Assembly: GCA_031213475.1 (NCBI GenBank)
Contig: JARUPZ010000024.1
Location: 9,551,324-9,615,323, forward strand
Direction of reading: 5' to 3'
From: Nereocystis luetkeana
Lineage: Eukaryota > Sar > Phaeophyceae > Laminariales > Laminariaceae
Length of the DNA stretch: 64,000 nucleotides
A model generated the notes under the pieces. That model was not told where the DNA came from, ran no database searches, and was given only the letters and a program-made list of their open reading frames with translations. The position numbers and the translations under genes were made by a program. The number at the start of each line of letters is the position of its first letter. The first letter of the stretch is position 1. Below, one piece after another: positions 44,501-58,300 of this stretch.

Positions 44501-47500
44501 CGATCCGGGACAGGGTGCCGGCCACTGCTCCATCGACGAGAAAACGGCCTCCAGCACGGCCGGCCCGTGGGAAAAGTAGAGCGGTCCGATAACCTGGTCC
44601 GTGGCAATGCAATTCATACAGACATTAATGCATTTATTTCATCAATGCATGATCCATCAATATATCTATATACGTAACCATTCAGTACTCCATTTACAGT
44701 ATGCATATTACAGTAGTTACTACTACATTACTACTGCTGCTGTTACGTACTGCTATATACTACAGGTACAACTGTTGTTGCTGCTGCTACTAATGCTGCT
44801 GCTACTGCTGCTGCTGCTACTACTACTACTACTACCACTACTACTACTACTACTACTACCAGCGCTATGTAGTACTATTAACACCAACACTACACACCAC
44901 TCATATTACAAGCACTGTAGTGGTACTACTACTACTACTGCTACTGCTACTACTACCACTACTACGGCTACTACTACTTCTGCACCACTTCCCCTCCTAC
45001 TCCTACTACTACTACTACCACTAATACTGCCACCGCGAATACTACCACTTCTCCTCCTACCTCTTCCTATCACTAGACCTATATAAAACTCAAATTATGT
45101 GCTTATCGAGTTTATACCAACGGCGGGACATGGCGATATTTTCGCGATACGTGGTCCGCAACACACAAATATATGCTTGGGGTATTTTTACCCCAAGCAT
45201 ATATATTTTTTGGTTCTCTTTTTGTGTTGGTAGAGCCGAATCTGGCTGACAAAATTGGAAACAGCCTGTCCCCTCTACTCGGTCATCCGATCATCACGAC
45301 AATAACAGCAGCAGTGGCCGCCACGACTTTTAGTTGAATGAGTACGGCAGTTGCCCCCTCTTGGTCGGGCAGGGGCGGATGCCCGGGATGCCCGGGTCCA
45401 GCGGCACCAGCACATCATCCAGTACTCCGGCTTGGCGTCTTTCTGCCGGCGCTGCCCCAAACCCACATGCATATCCCAAACACACGGCACGCCCCGCCCT
45501 ATTCGGGAACAACAACCGGGTAGCGCCAACCAGATCTTTGGTTTTTGGCGGACACGCCTCAGCACGAGCACGAGACGCCGTCTATGCCAACAGCCAAGTG
45601 GTGTACGCGGGCGCTGTAGCCTGCCGAGCTACCTAGAAAAGCAGCAGCAGCAGCAGCTATGTCCTCCAGCCCATCCCATGCTGTATCCTTCGTGCTTGTT
45701 GGACTTGCTGACGACTATTCACTTCACCCATGTTTTACCTCACGTTCTACTGGCAAACAACCAGATATCGAGTTTTATATCGAGGGATTTGCGTTTGCGA
45801 AAATCGCGATATTGAATTCGGCGCAAAGAGTCAAAATATCACCCTCTCCTGAGTTTTATATATGTCTACTACCATCCCCTTCCTTCTGGAGAGGGGACAC
45901 CAGGCCACCATCTCACTCGCTGCAAGCGGCCTTGACCACCCGTAGCCCACCTGTAGCCCACCCCTAACCCACCACCGCAGGCTCACCTTAACCAGGCGCT
46001 CGAAGAGATTAACGTACGGGTAGCGGCTCACCACCACCACCGACTTCTGGAACATGCCACGCGCGCATTCCTGCTCACCACCACCACCACCACCACCACC
46101 ACACCCAGTCAGCAGAATTCGAAACGGACATCGCATTGGCCCGCAGCAGACAGGGGAAGGTTAAGCCGAATCCTGGAACAAATGCACACCTTGGACAGAT
46201 CATTGATTCCCACTTGATGATTTAGGTCTCTAATCCTTTCAGGGCTGCAGTCTCGTTTTGGGGACAAACTACTTATAATATGACTGGTTTGTCCCGAAAA
46301 CGGGGCTGCGGTACTAACCGTCCCAACAGGGTGAAGGGCAGACACACAGTGCCTCATTTGTACTGATCTAGCTCATGTTGCCGGGTGGGATTTGTGTAGC
46401 CTGCATGATGATCTAGCACACGCTTTCCGGGTTGGATCTTTACTAAGAAGATGCTGTACAACCTCTCACAACGGCACAATACTGTAGATGAGCTAGTTCA
46501 TGATCTATCCGAGGTATGAACTCCTGAAAGCAATCCGCACCCTCTGCCAACTACTATGATCGCGCGACGAAGGTTCAGCTGGTGCTACTGCCGTTACCGT
46601 CAGTCATTCTATTCTAGTCAGTATTGTTATCGTTGTCGCGCAAGCAAGCATGGTGCAAATTATGTACATGCACCTACTGTAGGCCGGTACAAACTCATTG
46701 AGAACAAGTCAAATCCGAGAACCGTTGAAACCACCCGGCAGTCACGTAGCAATAAGTACCTCGTTTCTCTCCTGCCTGAAGAAGGCGTAGCAGTACTCGA
46801 AACTCTGCCCCAGCAGAGAGGACTTCAGCAGCGGCAACCGGTGCGACTTCCGTGTTCTGCACAGCACCACCGACACACCAAACACAATAATTCCATAATA
46901 TTGTGAAAATGTGCACACCTACGTATCAGTTCATTTCATTTCAATATCAGAGGATGGCAGGATGCACTACCAGGTACTGCTGTCTGTATTAGTATAATTT
47001 TGCAAAACAGGTGCTCATACGATCGTAGACTATAGCTCCTTGGAGACTTCGTTTTGGAACTCGATGCGCCAAGAAGGGTGAAGCACAGGAAACACATGAC
47101 GATTGCAGCGTCCGCCACTGGAAACAGACTGACAAGAGCTGACTGGGCTGCCACCAGTAGCTTAGGGGATGATTACCAAAACTTAATAATATGAAGATCA
47201 TAGTGCCCCACCTAAACCGTAACCCTAAGTTGACGACACAAGCAAAGCGTGAAACTACTCGCACTGCTGTTGTGCATTCATTCGCACCATAATATGACCG
47301 TCCGTGCTGTGTCTTCGAGCGCCAGAAGACGCCCCGTACTACCTGGGCCCCAAAAAGGTAATATGTCGAAAAGGAAAAACAACATGACAAGCCTGCTCTA
47401 CTATGTCCCACGTACCGACGTACACCTAACTAACTTGCAGCACTCCGCACTACTACTGGTACTCTCGTACGCAAAAAGTTTGCATCGTGGATTATATGAT

Positions 47501-50500
47501 ATCTATGGGTGCTGTCTGCAAGTTCAAGTTGAAGTTGACGATGAGGGCAGCTTGGAGTTGAAGTTGGTGTTGATGATGACCATGTCCGGGGGGGGGGGAG
47601 GGTCTCTCTCCCCACCGTCGACGGACAACATCTGGTGTGCACACGTAAATAGTATGAATACCTGGCGCAATTATTGGCATGCTACCAGGTAGGTTTTGAC
47701 CTTGCATGCTAGTACCTGGTATCTATATTTTTCTTGGTGCTTTATTGTTACCTGGTACCGGAAACATTGGTACGTTGTTACCAGGTACCAGGTAGAGTAC
47801 GAAGTATATACCAGGAGCCAGGTATAAAATTTCCCACCAGATACCGATATACTATCATACTATTAATAACAATATTGTAGTAATAGTGCCTGGTGCTACA
47901 ATTGGAAGAGCAACGGTAACGTATCTATTGACAAGAGGTGACCCAAGATCTAACGAATCAGTTTCCATTGTGAGTACCAGGTAAATACGATTATGATTTC
48001 TTTCGTTCACGACGAAACACGTCAAGGTTGTTAAATACTACCAGGTATTAATAAGATCAGAAGGCACATACACCGTCCTCATCGTCAGCTGAGGGTGTTT
48101 CAGTTTTACGGTGGACCCATGCTTTTGAGGTCCTTTGTGTTCTGAGTACAACATCATAATATTAATAGTATACCCCCCGGTAATAGTAGGGTGCCGGGTA
48201 TACACTCTATTAAATAGCGTATGCGGGTTCAAAACCCGGGAGTTGAGATTATACCTGGGTGTACATCCGGGTGCCCGCAGAATATCTACCTACCCGGGTA
48301 TATACTCGGGTGCTTTACGACTAAACACAACCATGGAATTCTTCATGTACTGTATAGGTTCGAACATAGCAGTACAATCAGGGGCACACGAGAACAAGAC
48401 AAAACAGCCCAACACTCCTACGTCGTAGAAAGGTGATACTGGTGATGACTATCGGTTGTCATAAAAATGAAACACAAAAATGAAAAACACACCAGTGGAG
48501 TGGGATTGATAGACGAACTTATATACCTGGTATAATATACCACAGGTACGTTTTTCACTCTTTCCTTTGGTTATAAATTGGTTTTCGTACGTGTACCCCC
48601 CCTGTCTGCGTGTCGAAAATGGCTATTAATAGTGGGGTGTCGAATTCTTATTTACGTTCACCCCTGGTATTAATACGTACCAGGTACAGCAGTATGTACA
48701 GTATACTCCAGGTAAGTCAGGGTACCGGGTATGCTCGTTGGGCGATTCGATGTAGATATAGTCTACACCGCAAGGCTAACAGTAGTATCTCGACCTGAAG
48801 CAGTAGAAGCAGTCTCCGATTTGGGTGGTGTTGCAGTCCGGCATGGCCAGCATCCGGATCCGCTGACGGTCGCCATCGTCTAAGCTCTCCGGAGGGTACA
48901 CCTGGGGCAGGCGAAATAAAACCGACATAAAAAACGACATATTATGGGTATCTTCTTATTAGTGCAGAAACACACACCGGTATGATAGCTATCATATCCG
49001 AATAAAGCCGATAAACCCGCCATATTGCGGGCATTTTAGTACCGGTATGGAAATACTCATTACACCGGTATACCAGAATGATCGGTATGAATAAAAAAAT
49101 TACATCCCGCTAGATCGACCCTCGGGCGAGGACACTTACTCGCACTATAAGTACTACAAGTAGATAGCGGTAGGGATGCAAGCGTCCGAGGTGCTTGGCA
49201 CAGCAGTGCAAGGAGCCGTTCGGTTATCTCGGGTGTCTTTCGTACCCGAGTGATGTACTGCTGTAATCATAGATCACCCAAAGATCATGCAAGAGTTCAC
49301 GCTATTAATAGGCATATATCGTACGGCTATTAACTACCTGGGACGAGCTAGGAGGTACCCATTTTTTTTATTTTATTTTTTTCTCATCCCATTCATTATC
49401 TTCGCACATCTTCTCTCTCTCCTTCCAACTCGTAACTCAGATCCGGGGTCACATAGCAGGCTCTTCTCCCCCCTTCCCGCTACGGTACGTGCCTTCATTT
49501 TTATCGCGAGAAGATTTCAGCCTTTTCTTCCCTCGTCGACTCGCATCGAATTGTGCCTACCCACGCTGCAAGGCGCTCTCACCAATTGAATCCTTTTTTA
49601 TTTTTGCAAATAAAGTCAAAGTCCGACCCACCTGGGGCTCGAACCCAGGACTCAAACAAGTAGAATTCGAGGTTAATCACTTGAACCACCGGGGCAACCG
49701 GCTACGAGGATGCCACGTGTTGAAGTATTTATTGTACGTACTTCTTATTATACGAAGTACGAGTGTAGTATCGCGTTATGCGTTAATATAGTACTCGAAG
49801 TATTATGAAACAGTAGTAACGACAGCCGTCGACGTCAAGTCAACTATTAATATATACCTGGTATATAACAACTGAAGTTTTCGCATGATGAGACGCCTGA
49901 TATATACGTATGACACAATGCATGGTGTTGTCATGCCTCGTAGTGTGATCACAGCAGTCGTAGATGGTACAGCAGAAGTAGTGCACGTATTGACAGTATT
50001 AATAGTGATGGGCATCGAACGGTAATGAAGTATAAATGGAGTTCGATGTGTATCTCGACACGACGTAACCAAAAGTCACATCGATATGACTGCGACATTC
50101 GGTGCATACGTCGAAAGTTCTCGTCATCAGAGTATCGACTGCTACATTCGGTACGTCGAATCGTTTTTTTTCTGTATCGGTATCGTATCGAATGTGATTC
50201 AACATAAAATAACTATATCAAATTAATAACGACAATATCAATGACAACAACTGCAACTGCAACAACAATGACAACAGCAACAGCAACTGCAACAACAACA
50301 ACAACGACGACAACAGCAACCACCAACACCACACTGCAATCAACAACACCGACGACAACGCACTACGTACAGCAGTAAAACAGCGGCAGTACACTACCGT
50401 CACCCGTATAACACGCAAGATAGACACTATCATTATTAATGGACACTACTCTCTACTCTAAAGTATACACCCCCTCAGAGGAATTTCGAAGCCGATCAAC

Positions 50501-52270
50501 TCTCAACAACGCGTATATCGAGTGCACACACACGCCGAGTGATTCGTCTTTTTTTTCTTTTTTTTTCTTTTGCTCATCCCATTTATTATCTTCGCACATC
50601 TTCTCCTCTCTCTCCTTCCAACTCGAACTCAGATCCGGGGTCACATAGCAGGCTCTTCTACCCCCTTCCCGCTACGGTACGTGCCTTCATTTTTATCGCG
50701 AGAATATTTCAGCCTTTTCTTCCCTCGTCGACTCGCATCGAAATGTGCCTACCCACGCTGCAAGGCGCTCTCAACAATTGAATCCTTTTTTATTTTATTT
50801 TTTGCAAATAAAGTCAAATGTCCGACCCACCTGGGGCTCGAACCCAGGACTCAAACACAAGTAGAATTCGAGGTTAACCACTTGAACCACCGGGGCGACC
50901 GGCTATGTCACGGAAGGATCTCGACGAGGTCGTTCCAAGGCCACCACTTTCGTTGTGTGTGCTATTACTACGGGGGATCATGGTAAATAGGACCAAATAT
51001 TGTTAGTAAAAATACGTCAATATATAGGTTTTTGTGTGTACCGTAGGTCCTATTAACTATGGTCCCCCGTAATAGTGCCGTCCCTTGTTTCGAAGAAATT
51101 ACACCGGGGAAATTGTCCCACGGGGTGTGTTTCTTGCGTGTTACGGCAGGTCATTATTTCCTGAGTTTCCTGTTTCCTTGGAATAAAAACCAGGAAAACA
51201 GGAGATATATTCTAATAAATCAGGAAATTTAATAGAGGGGCAAAAATCAAGAACGCATACGTACACTCAAAGTACGAGTACGTCGTATAGCATTTCTCCG
51301 TTAGGGAATCCCCCCCCACCCCCCCGGGAAAATCAGGGAAAAAAACAGAAAAAAGTCATAAACAGCAGTACGTACGGCAAAAAAAAATCGACAACGACGG
51401 CCCTTAAGGCACATCATTTACAGAATCATCGTCGTATATCAATATACATTTATGGTATAGTGCCCGTATATGCCAGCCAACAAAGCCGGTACTATACTCG
51501 TACTCGTAGCAGCAATCGGCACTACTGCCACACAGGTGAATAGTACTGCTGTACATGTTGCAATGTCACGCGATATCACCAGCACTACAGAGCAACCATT
51601 GCTGCTGTACTACTCGTACACGCCGTACGTACAGCAGCAGTCCCCTCTTTCCTGTTTCAGATTACTGTTGTACCATCGCGTCGTACTGTAGGTTAATTCG
51701 TATGTAGTTCGGGTTCAATGAGGCCTCTCTACTCTCTGCTGCGGTATGAGATCACACCCATACTTGCTAGCCCTTCTCTTATTCAATGTCGTCGCTCGTT
51801 TGACTAGTTTTTTTCTGCGGGTTCATTCTCATTCTTATTCTCCCCAAAGTTCTAGCCTACTGGTACCGGGAAACCGAGAAAACGTGTCTTCATCGAACCA
51901 GGAAGTAGAGCAGTAAGATCGCGTGTCATAAAAGTACGTATCGTTGCCGCAAGTGGCCCTATTGGGCCAAGGTACCGAGGTGTAACCCTGCTTGCTGCTT
52001 GTACAGCAAAAAATACCATGATACCATGTCAGTTGGGTGGGAGCGCGCAGCTGTACGGGTACGAGTACACAGAGGACCAACGCCCAACGGGTATGATGGA
52101 CCGTAACTGGATCGAGTCCAGCGGGCAGTCAGCATAGACCAAGTATTTGATTGTGCCTGAGCTCGCGCAAGTCCCACACCACCCGGAGATGACTCTTCCG
52201 GGTGGCTATCCCCACCGCACCTGATCCTTTTGGGGGATACGTCAGGTCAGCACGCTCACGCGCCCGAGGT

Positions 52271-52305
<35 letters not shown>

Positions 52306-55300
52306 CAGCAGCAGCAGCTTGTTCTGCTGTTGCAACGGGAGCAACGGGATAACCCTTCAAGTGCTGCAATGCACAGACGCACCTATTTAACTAAGTCCAA
52401 GTTGTTCCCAAAAACACGAGTGCAGTCCTTGCCTTGAGGGGTTAAACTGACACATGACACATCTATGACACATCTATGACACATCTGCAAATACCATGGG
52501 TATGCGGAATTGCAGTTAACCCTTCACCAACTCCTATTTTTTTCCTATTCTAATTCCAAGTGTTTTGTCCCTAAGACGGGAGTGCGGTGGTGAAAGGCTC
52601 GAGCTCTATTTTCACCAGTCCGCCGCCGAACAATAACAAACAATTAAAAACACCATGATGAGGACCAGGTTCGCATCGTGGCGGGTCGGAGATCTCCTTG
52701 CATTGCATAATAGTTGTTGGGGTGTCATGGATGTCCAGCCTCGGCAGCAAGTCATTTCCACTCCTTTCCTGCTTTCCTGCTTCAAATCCCAAAGGACATC
52801 ACGCACCACCCGCACCTAGTGTCAGCAGGGTATAGACGTATACCTTGGTAGACGTCAGCACATGGGGCGAAAACCAAATAGGTCTATCTGCGTATGCCTC
52901 TTGAGTCATGTATAGGTACACCACATATTGCACTCGGGACAAGGCTTCTTGGTCCTCGCTCTGATTGACCAGCGCCTGATTGATTCTATGGTTGGCTGAA
53001 TGAAAGGTTCCAGGTACACCTTTCTGTGTCTACTCAAGTTGGTAGGGCTGGGCCCTGGTAGCTCCAGCTAGTACAGTCAGTAGTGTGTGCTGGCTGCGTC
53101 AAGATGTCAGTATAAGGACCCGAACAGTGCACTGGTCGCTAAATCGCGACCCCTGCCCCCCTCGGCTAGTGAAGGGGACCCGACGGAGCCGCCCCCGGAG
53201 GACCCCGCTGGAGGGACTCTGGCACGTTTTTGCGCGATTAGGCATCACTGTTAAATAGTACGTTGATTTCGGGCGAAAAATCAAAAACTGATTTGGTCGT
53301 ACATCGCTGGCGAGAAGTGAGAAAAAATGGACAAAGTGTATGGGTGGTACAGGAGTATGCGGACTGGTTCCTGCAAGGTTGAACCTAAAGGTGGTTTACT
53401 CAAAAACAACTTTTGAAGCGCGCGAGACCGAACCGCGGAATCACATTTTGATACAACTATTGTTGATAATAGATACCAGGTACCAGGTAGTTTACTCGGA
53501 TTCCCCACCGAAAATCTCAAAAAAGAAAAAAAGGCTCGAGGTGTGGCGTTAAGAATGTTGTCTATTAATAGGGTTTTGGGGCTCTATCTTACGATGTCAT
53601 ATAGTTGTGTCCTTCGTTTCCCGCTGTGCTTGCTTCAGCTGTCCGCGAGTGTCTTCTTCAACAGTGCCAATGGGAGCCGGGGACAACCTCCACAACAGCA
53701 ACGGCAGAAGCACGAGGGATCGACTCCGCTAAGGGCTGGGCTCCAGAGGCGCCGTCAGGATCCACAGAGCCCAAGCCATTAGCGGTCAAGGGGGCTTTGT
53801 CCGTGGCGCCCACAGTCCCCCTCTCGCTGTTGGTGCGCCCTCTGTGCTCTTCGCCGTGCATTTTGATGAGTTTCCGATACGTTACAAGGTGCTCTTACAG
53901 CAGTACCTGGTATGTAAATAGTCAAAGCACCTGCAACCCTGACGCCCCACCCAGCCAGTGCAGTACTACTGGCAGTACAGAAGTACTGGCAGTACGTATT
54001 GGACCAGGGCCCGGCCCTACAAGTTGGGGTTCATCTGTTTTGGGCTTCAATCGTACGAGTACCTATATATAGATGGCTCATATGCTAAAATGAGGAGGGT
54101 CGTTGGGACCAGGTGACCCGAGTTGCCAACAAACACCCACGAACACCTTGCGAAATCGTCTTTTGCGGGGGAATGCGTATTGATTTACGTTGCTAGAGAG
54201 TACCGCACACTCAGTGAGAGCCCTGATAGTAAGAACCTGGGCTGTTGGTTAAGGGCAGCTTTCTTACTTGAGGAAAATGACCTTTACAGGTACAGGTTGA
54301 GCCGTTTGAGGTACAATTAAAGCCAATAATAGGTCATGCCCAACTTGAGAAACCACGAGAAAGAGACGTGCACCTCGAAGTGTTCAGCCAACAATAGGTG
54401 TGATCGGGCGCTGGCCAATCAGAGGGAGGACCAGGGAGCGTTTCACGTTTTTCCGGGGTGCCACATGTAGTGTACCAAAATACATGGCTCAAAAGGCATA
54501 CGTACGTACACCTATTCTTGGATTTCGCCCTAAAGTTACTCTACAGATTCTAATTATTGATAGTGCCCACCGCGTCGTGAGTTGGGCTGCAATTTCATGT
54601 AAATAGTAAAACTCGGAGATTTAGAAATCTCTTCGCTCCTACGTAGAGTCGACGAGTTCGAGCACGAGCTACATCAGCATATGGGTCGTAAGATCTGACT
54701 CGAGCTTGAGAATAATCAAAGAGCTCCACCCGATCCTTCGCGGTACATTTTCTTCGAAAGGTGTACCTGGTACACCATTAAGAACCGGGGTGTCGCAATG
54801 CCAGCATGCCAATGCCAAATGTCATCATTGGAATATTCCAATGTCCTAAAAGTTTTCTTGCTGCGGCTGTATGACTTCGCCCGATCCCACGCCCCAAGGG
54901 GCAAAATAAACTATTAATATTAATATTACAGTAACATTATTTTACAGTTTAATAAATACTCGAGCCTGGCAAGCACCACACCAGGGAAATACAGTACCGG
55001 AATATGTGGGCTGTCATATATCGGTATACCTTAGAACTGGTGGTTGTTAATATAGCAGCAAGGTGACGGGCTAAGGCATGGATGTAGAGTGTAGAAGCAC
55101 CCTCGACGGCACTGCGCCAGCTGCTGTGGGGATATCTCTGTCGTACTGCTGTACCGTGATACCCCCGGGGACAGCAGTGTTGTATGTTGTAAGATACCGG
55201 TACCGTAGCAGTACAGGTCGCCCCGGTAGTCGAATTCTACTTGTGTTTGAGTCCTGGGTGTCGAGCCCCAGGTGGGTCGGACATTTGACTTTATTTGCAA

Positions 55301-58300
55301 AAAATAAAAATAAAAAAGGATTCAATTGTTGAGAGCGCCTTGCAGCGTGGGTAGGCACAATTCGATGCGAGTCGACGAGGGAAGAAAAGGCTGAAATATT
55401 CTCGCGATAAAAATGAAGGCACGTACCGTAGAGGGAAGGGGGTAGAAGAGCCTGCTATGTGACCCCGGATCTGAGTTACGAGTTGGAAGGAGAGAGAGGA
55501 GAAGATGTGCAAAGATAATAAATGGGATGAGCAAAAAAAAAAAAAAAAGTGCAGAACTATGGTCACACTTCTTGGAATGTAGTTGCCTTGCCTCGCCTTG
55601 CTCGATAAATACCTGGTGCTGAGTATCACATCATTCATCATGTCATACTCAACCAAATCCCATCAAATGCTGCTCGAATACGATGTATTGCTGTTTTGTG
55701 GCCACGGGTTAGATTCAGGGAATGAGCAAATGTGAGAACATCATCATCCATCACCATTGCTAACAAAGGAGTACCAGAGGACACACTACAGCAATACGTG
55801 GAATAATACGACGTCCGCCATGCCCTAAACTGCTGCGAGGCACCATAGCAAACCACGACAATCACAACTGCTGCCAAACTAACAATCAAACCCTGGCAGA
55901 CCTGGCACTACTCGCACAATCGTGTTTCACATATTTCGATTATCTCCGCCCCTCTCCTATTACGGGGGACCATAGTAAATAGGACCCACGGTATACACAA
56001 AAACCTACATATTTAGCTACTTTTAGTTACAATATTTGGTTCTATTTCCTGTGGTCCTCCGTAATAGACTCTTCTTGCATGAACATGTTGCTTGGATCGC
56101 CAATTCGAAGGTATATACGTATACCTGGCGTCATCGCATCTAACAAATACCGGCAGGATAAGGATACTGCTGTATATATTCTGGTACCTGGTACCTGGTA
56201 TACTGCTGTACCCTGATCCCTGGCAAAGCAGATTAGTGTAAACTATCACGAAAAAGCTGCACGGCTTGAGGGCTAGGAGCCAGCCGTGGGAGCTACGAGC
56301 CATGAGCGATACACGAAAAATAAAGATTAACGCCTAACCCAACCCAACTCGAACACAGCCCGAACCCACCCAACCGAACTCAACGCGAACAAATTTCCAG
56401 GATGGACCCACCAACGCACCCACGCACCCACCCACCCACAAGTCTTGCCCGACCCAACCAACCAAATCCAAGGAAAGCAGTGTGCTTGTGTGCTGATAGT
56501 GGGCACCCACCGGCGCTGCCGCATCCCAGGCCTGATCGACCCAACCAATAGCCTTACTACTATCATCCGGCGTTGGTATTTTTTGCGTCCGAAAATGTTG
56601 GAACCCGATAGCAGTATGTGGTACCTGGGATACGTGTTAGTATATATATATGCCGGTATTGTGTTTGACAAAACGCCACCCCATACAACGGCAAACCTTG
56701 CCAATTAATGTAGGGACATGTAGGCTAACAAACGTTACACGAATTTACGGCTTATAAACTCGATTTCCACCTGATTCTCCCTCACTAAACCTGGCTTTAC
56801 GAGTTTCTCTTCTTGCGAGTTAGTCAGGAACCTCGATGAGACTCTTGAGTTTCCAAGTTTTACCTCCGACTTATCGGTACTGGGCTCAGTATGCAATGAT
56901 CGCATTGCTCTCATCGTTCCTTGCTGGGTGTTTTTTAAGTGAGTGAGTTTTACAGGTTCTTGGACATGAGATATTCCCCTTTTTTGCTTTTTTGTTCCTG
57001 TCTTGAGGGATGGGGGCGAGAATCGAACACCACGGACCTCGCTCTTCATAATCTCACATCCTGCTCTGTGACGCCATAGTAGAGAAGTAAATGTACGCAC
57101 GTAGACTAAAAATGTTACATAACAAACGCTGCAAGAATTCAAGGCTTTATAAACTCGATTTGCACCGAATCAAGAAATGAGTACACGAGAGAGGGGGAGA
57201 AAGGACAGAGAGAGGGAGAGATTATGTTTGCTCGCGATGGTCGAGTTCTTGTCTCCCGCCAACCACCCATAGCTACGATATAGTTGCCTCGGATCGTGAT
57301 GGGAAGTGAAGCGAAAATGCCCCAAAAAATCGACTCGTCAGACAGAGGGGCGATGGAGCGATGTCACTGGGCTTCACCGCGAGCAGCGGCTTTCGCCGCC
57401 AGATTGCGGCTTCGCCGCAACAGCAGTATAAATACCTGGTGGTATATACCGAGACGGAGAGGGAATCCAAGATACTGACTGCTACTCGTAATGCACACGA
57501 GTACGTACTCGTATTGGTACTGCACTCGTTGCGCCAGCCAGCACTGAGGAAACATTCAGACTACAACAGCAGTAGTAAAGTGCATGCATACCTGGTACTC
57601 GTACTTGTAGTCTACAACAGCAAGCCGCTCAAACAGCGAATCCAGCACGAGCCTTGTTTTGCGTACTCGCATGAGGACAGGTGAACGGAAGCAGAACCAT
57701 TGAATCACACCAACACACGTGTACAGGAGTACACACGGGTATTAACATTAATATTAATACTCGTAGTACAGCACACAAATAAAAATGAGTACGATACTGG
57801 TGTACCGTTCCAAATACGAGGCGATGTTGTACGAGTCGCCTGCAAGCTTGTACATATGTACTTCTCGACTTCGGCAAAAATCTATTGCTGCTGCTGGCTG
57901 TAATACCATACTGGTGTACGTATCTACTGGTATACGCAGCCACAGGTATCCGTAGACTGTACCAGGTATGATGTGTATGAAATGACGGAGGCGGTCAAGC
58001 CTGCGACCCGTTGCTCAACAGCAGTACCAGGTCAGGTACCTGGTAGTTATTTACTCACATATTCTGGTCAAGCGGTGCTAGCTACGTAGTGGCTTTGTGT
58101 TGGGGCTTTGTGTTGGTACCGAACACAAATATCACAGCTCTCGGTATGCATCATTAAAAAAAAAGACCATCCAGCGAGAAAGCCAACCCCCCCCCTCCAC
58201 CCTCCCGGTATATCGTCCTGGCTCAGCTGAAAGAGTCTGGCCGGGCCGGGGCGTCGTCTGTCATTCTACCGAAAAAAAAACGCACCTGCTCAAGGGTGTG

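Noticed and set aside
45275-45640. Coding exon in a GC-rich block of DENND6 intron 4
   Set aside because: Frames are open on both strands, but the flanking DENND6 exons 4 and 5 already join in phase 0 and match conserved blocks without a gap. No independent gene is recognisable.
48160-48300. tRNA-like T-arm (GCGGGTTCAAAACCCGGG)
   Set aside because: Only a short palindrome; no A-box, anticodon arm or acceptor stem can be drawn.
49620-49703. Functional tRNA gene
   Set aside because: The tRNA-like part is followed by the same long body and A-rich tail in three copies, so it is a SINE-like head; acceptor-stem pairing is also poor.
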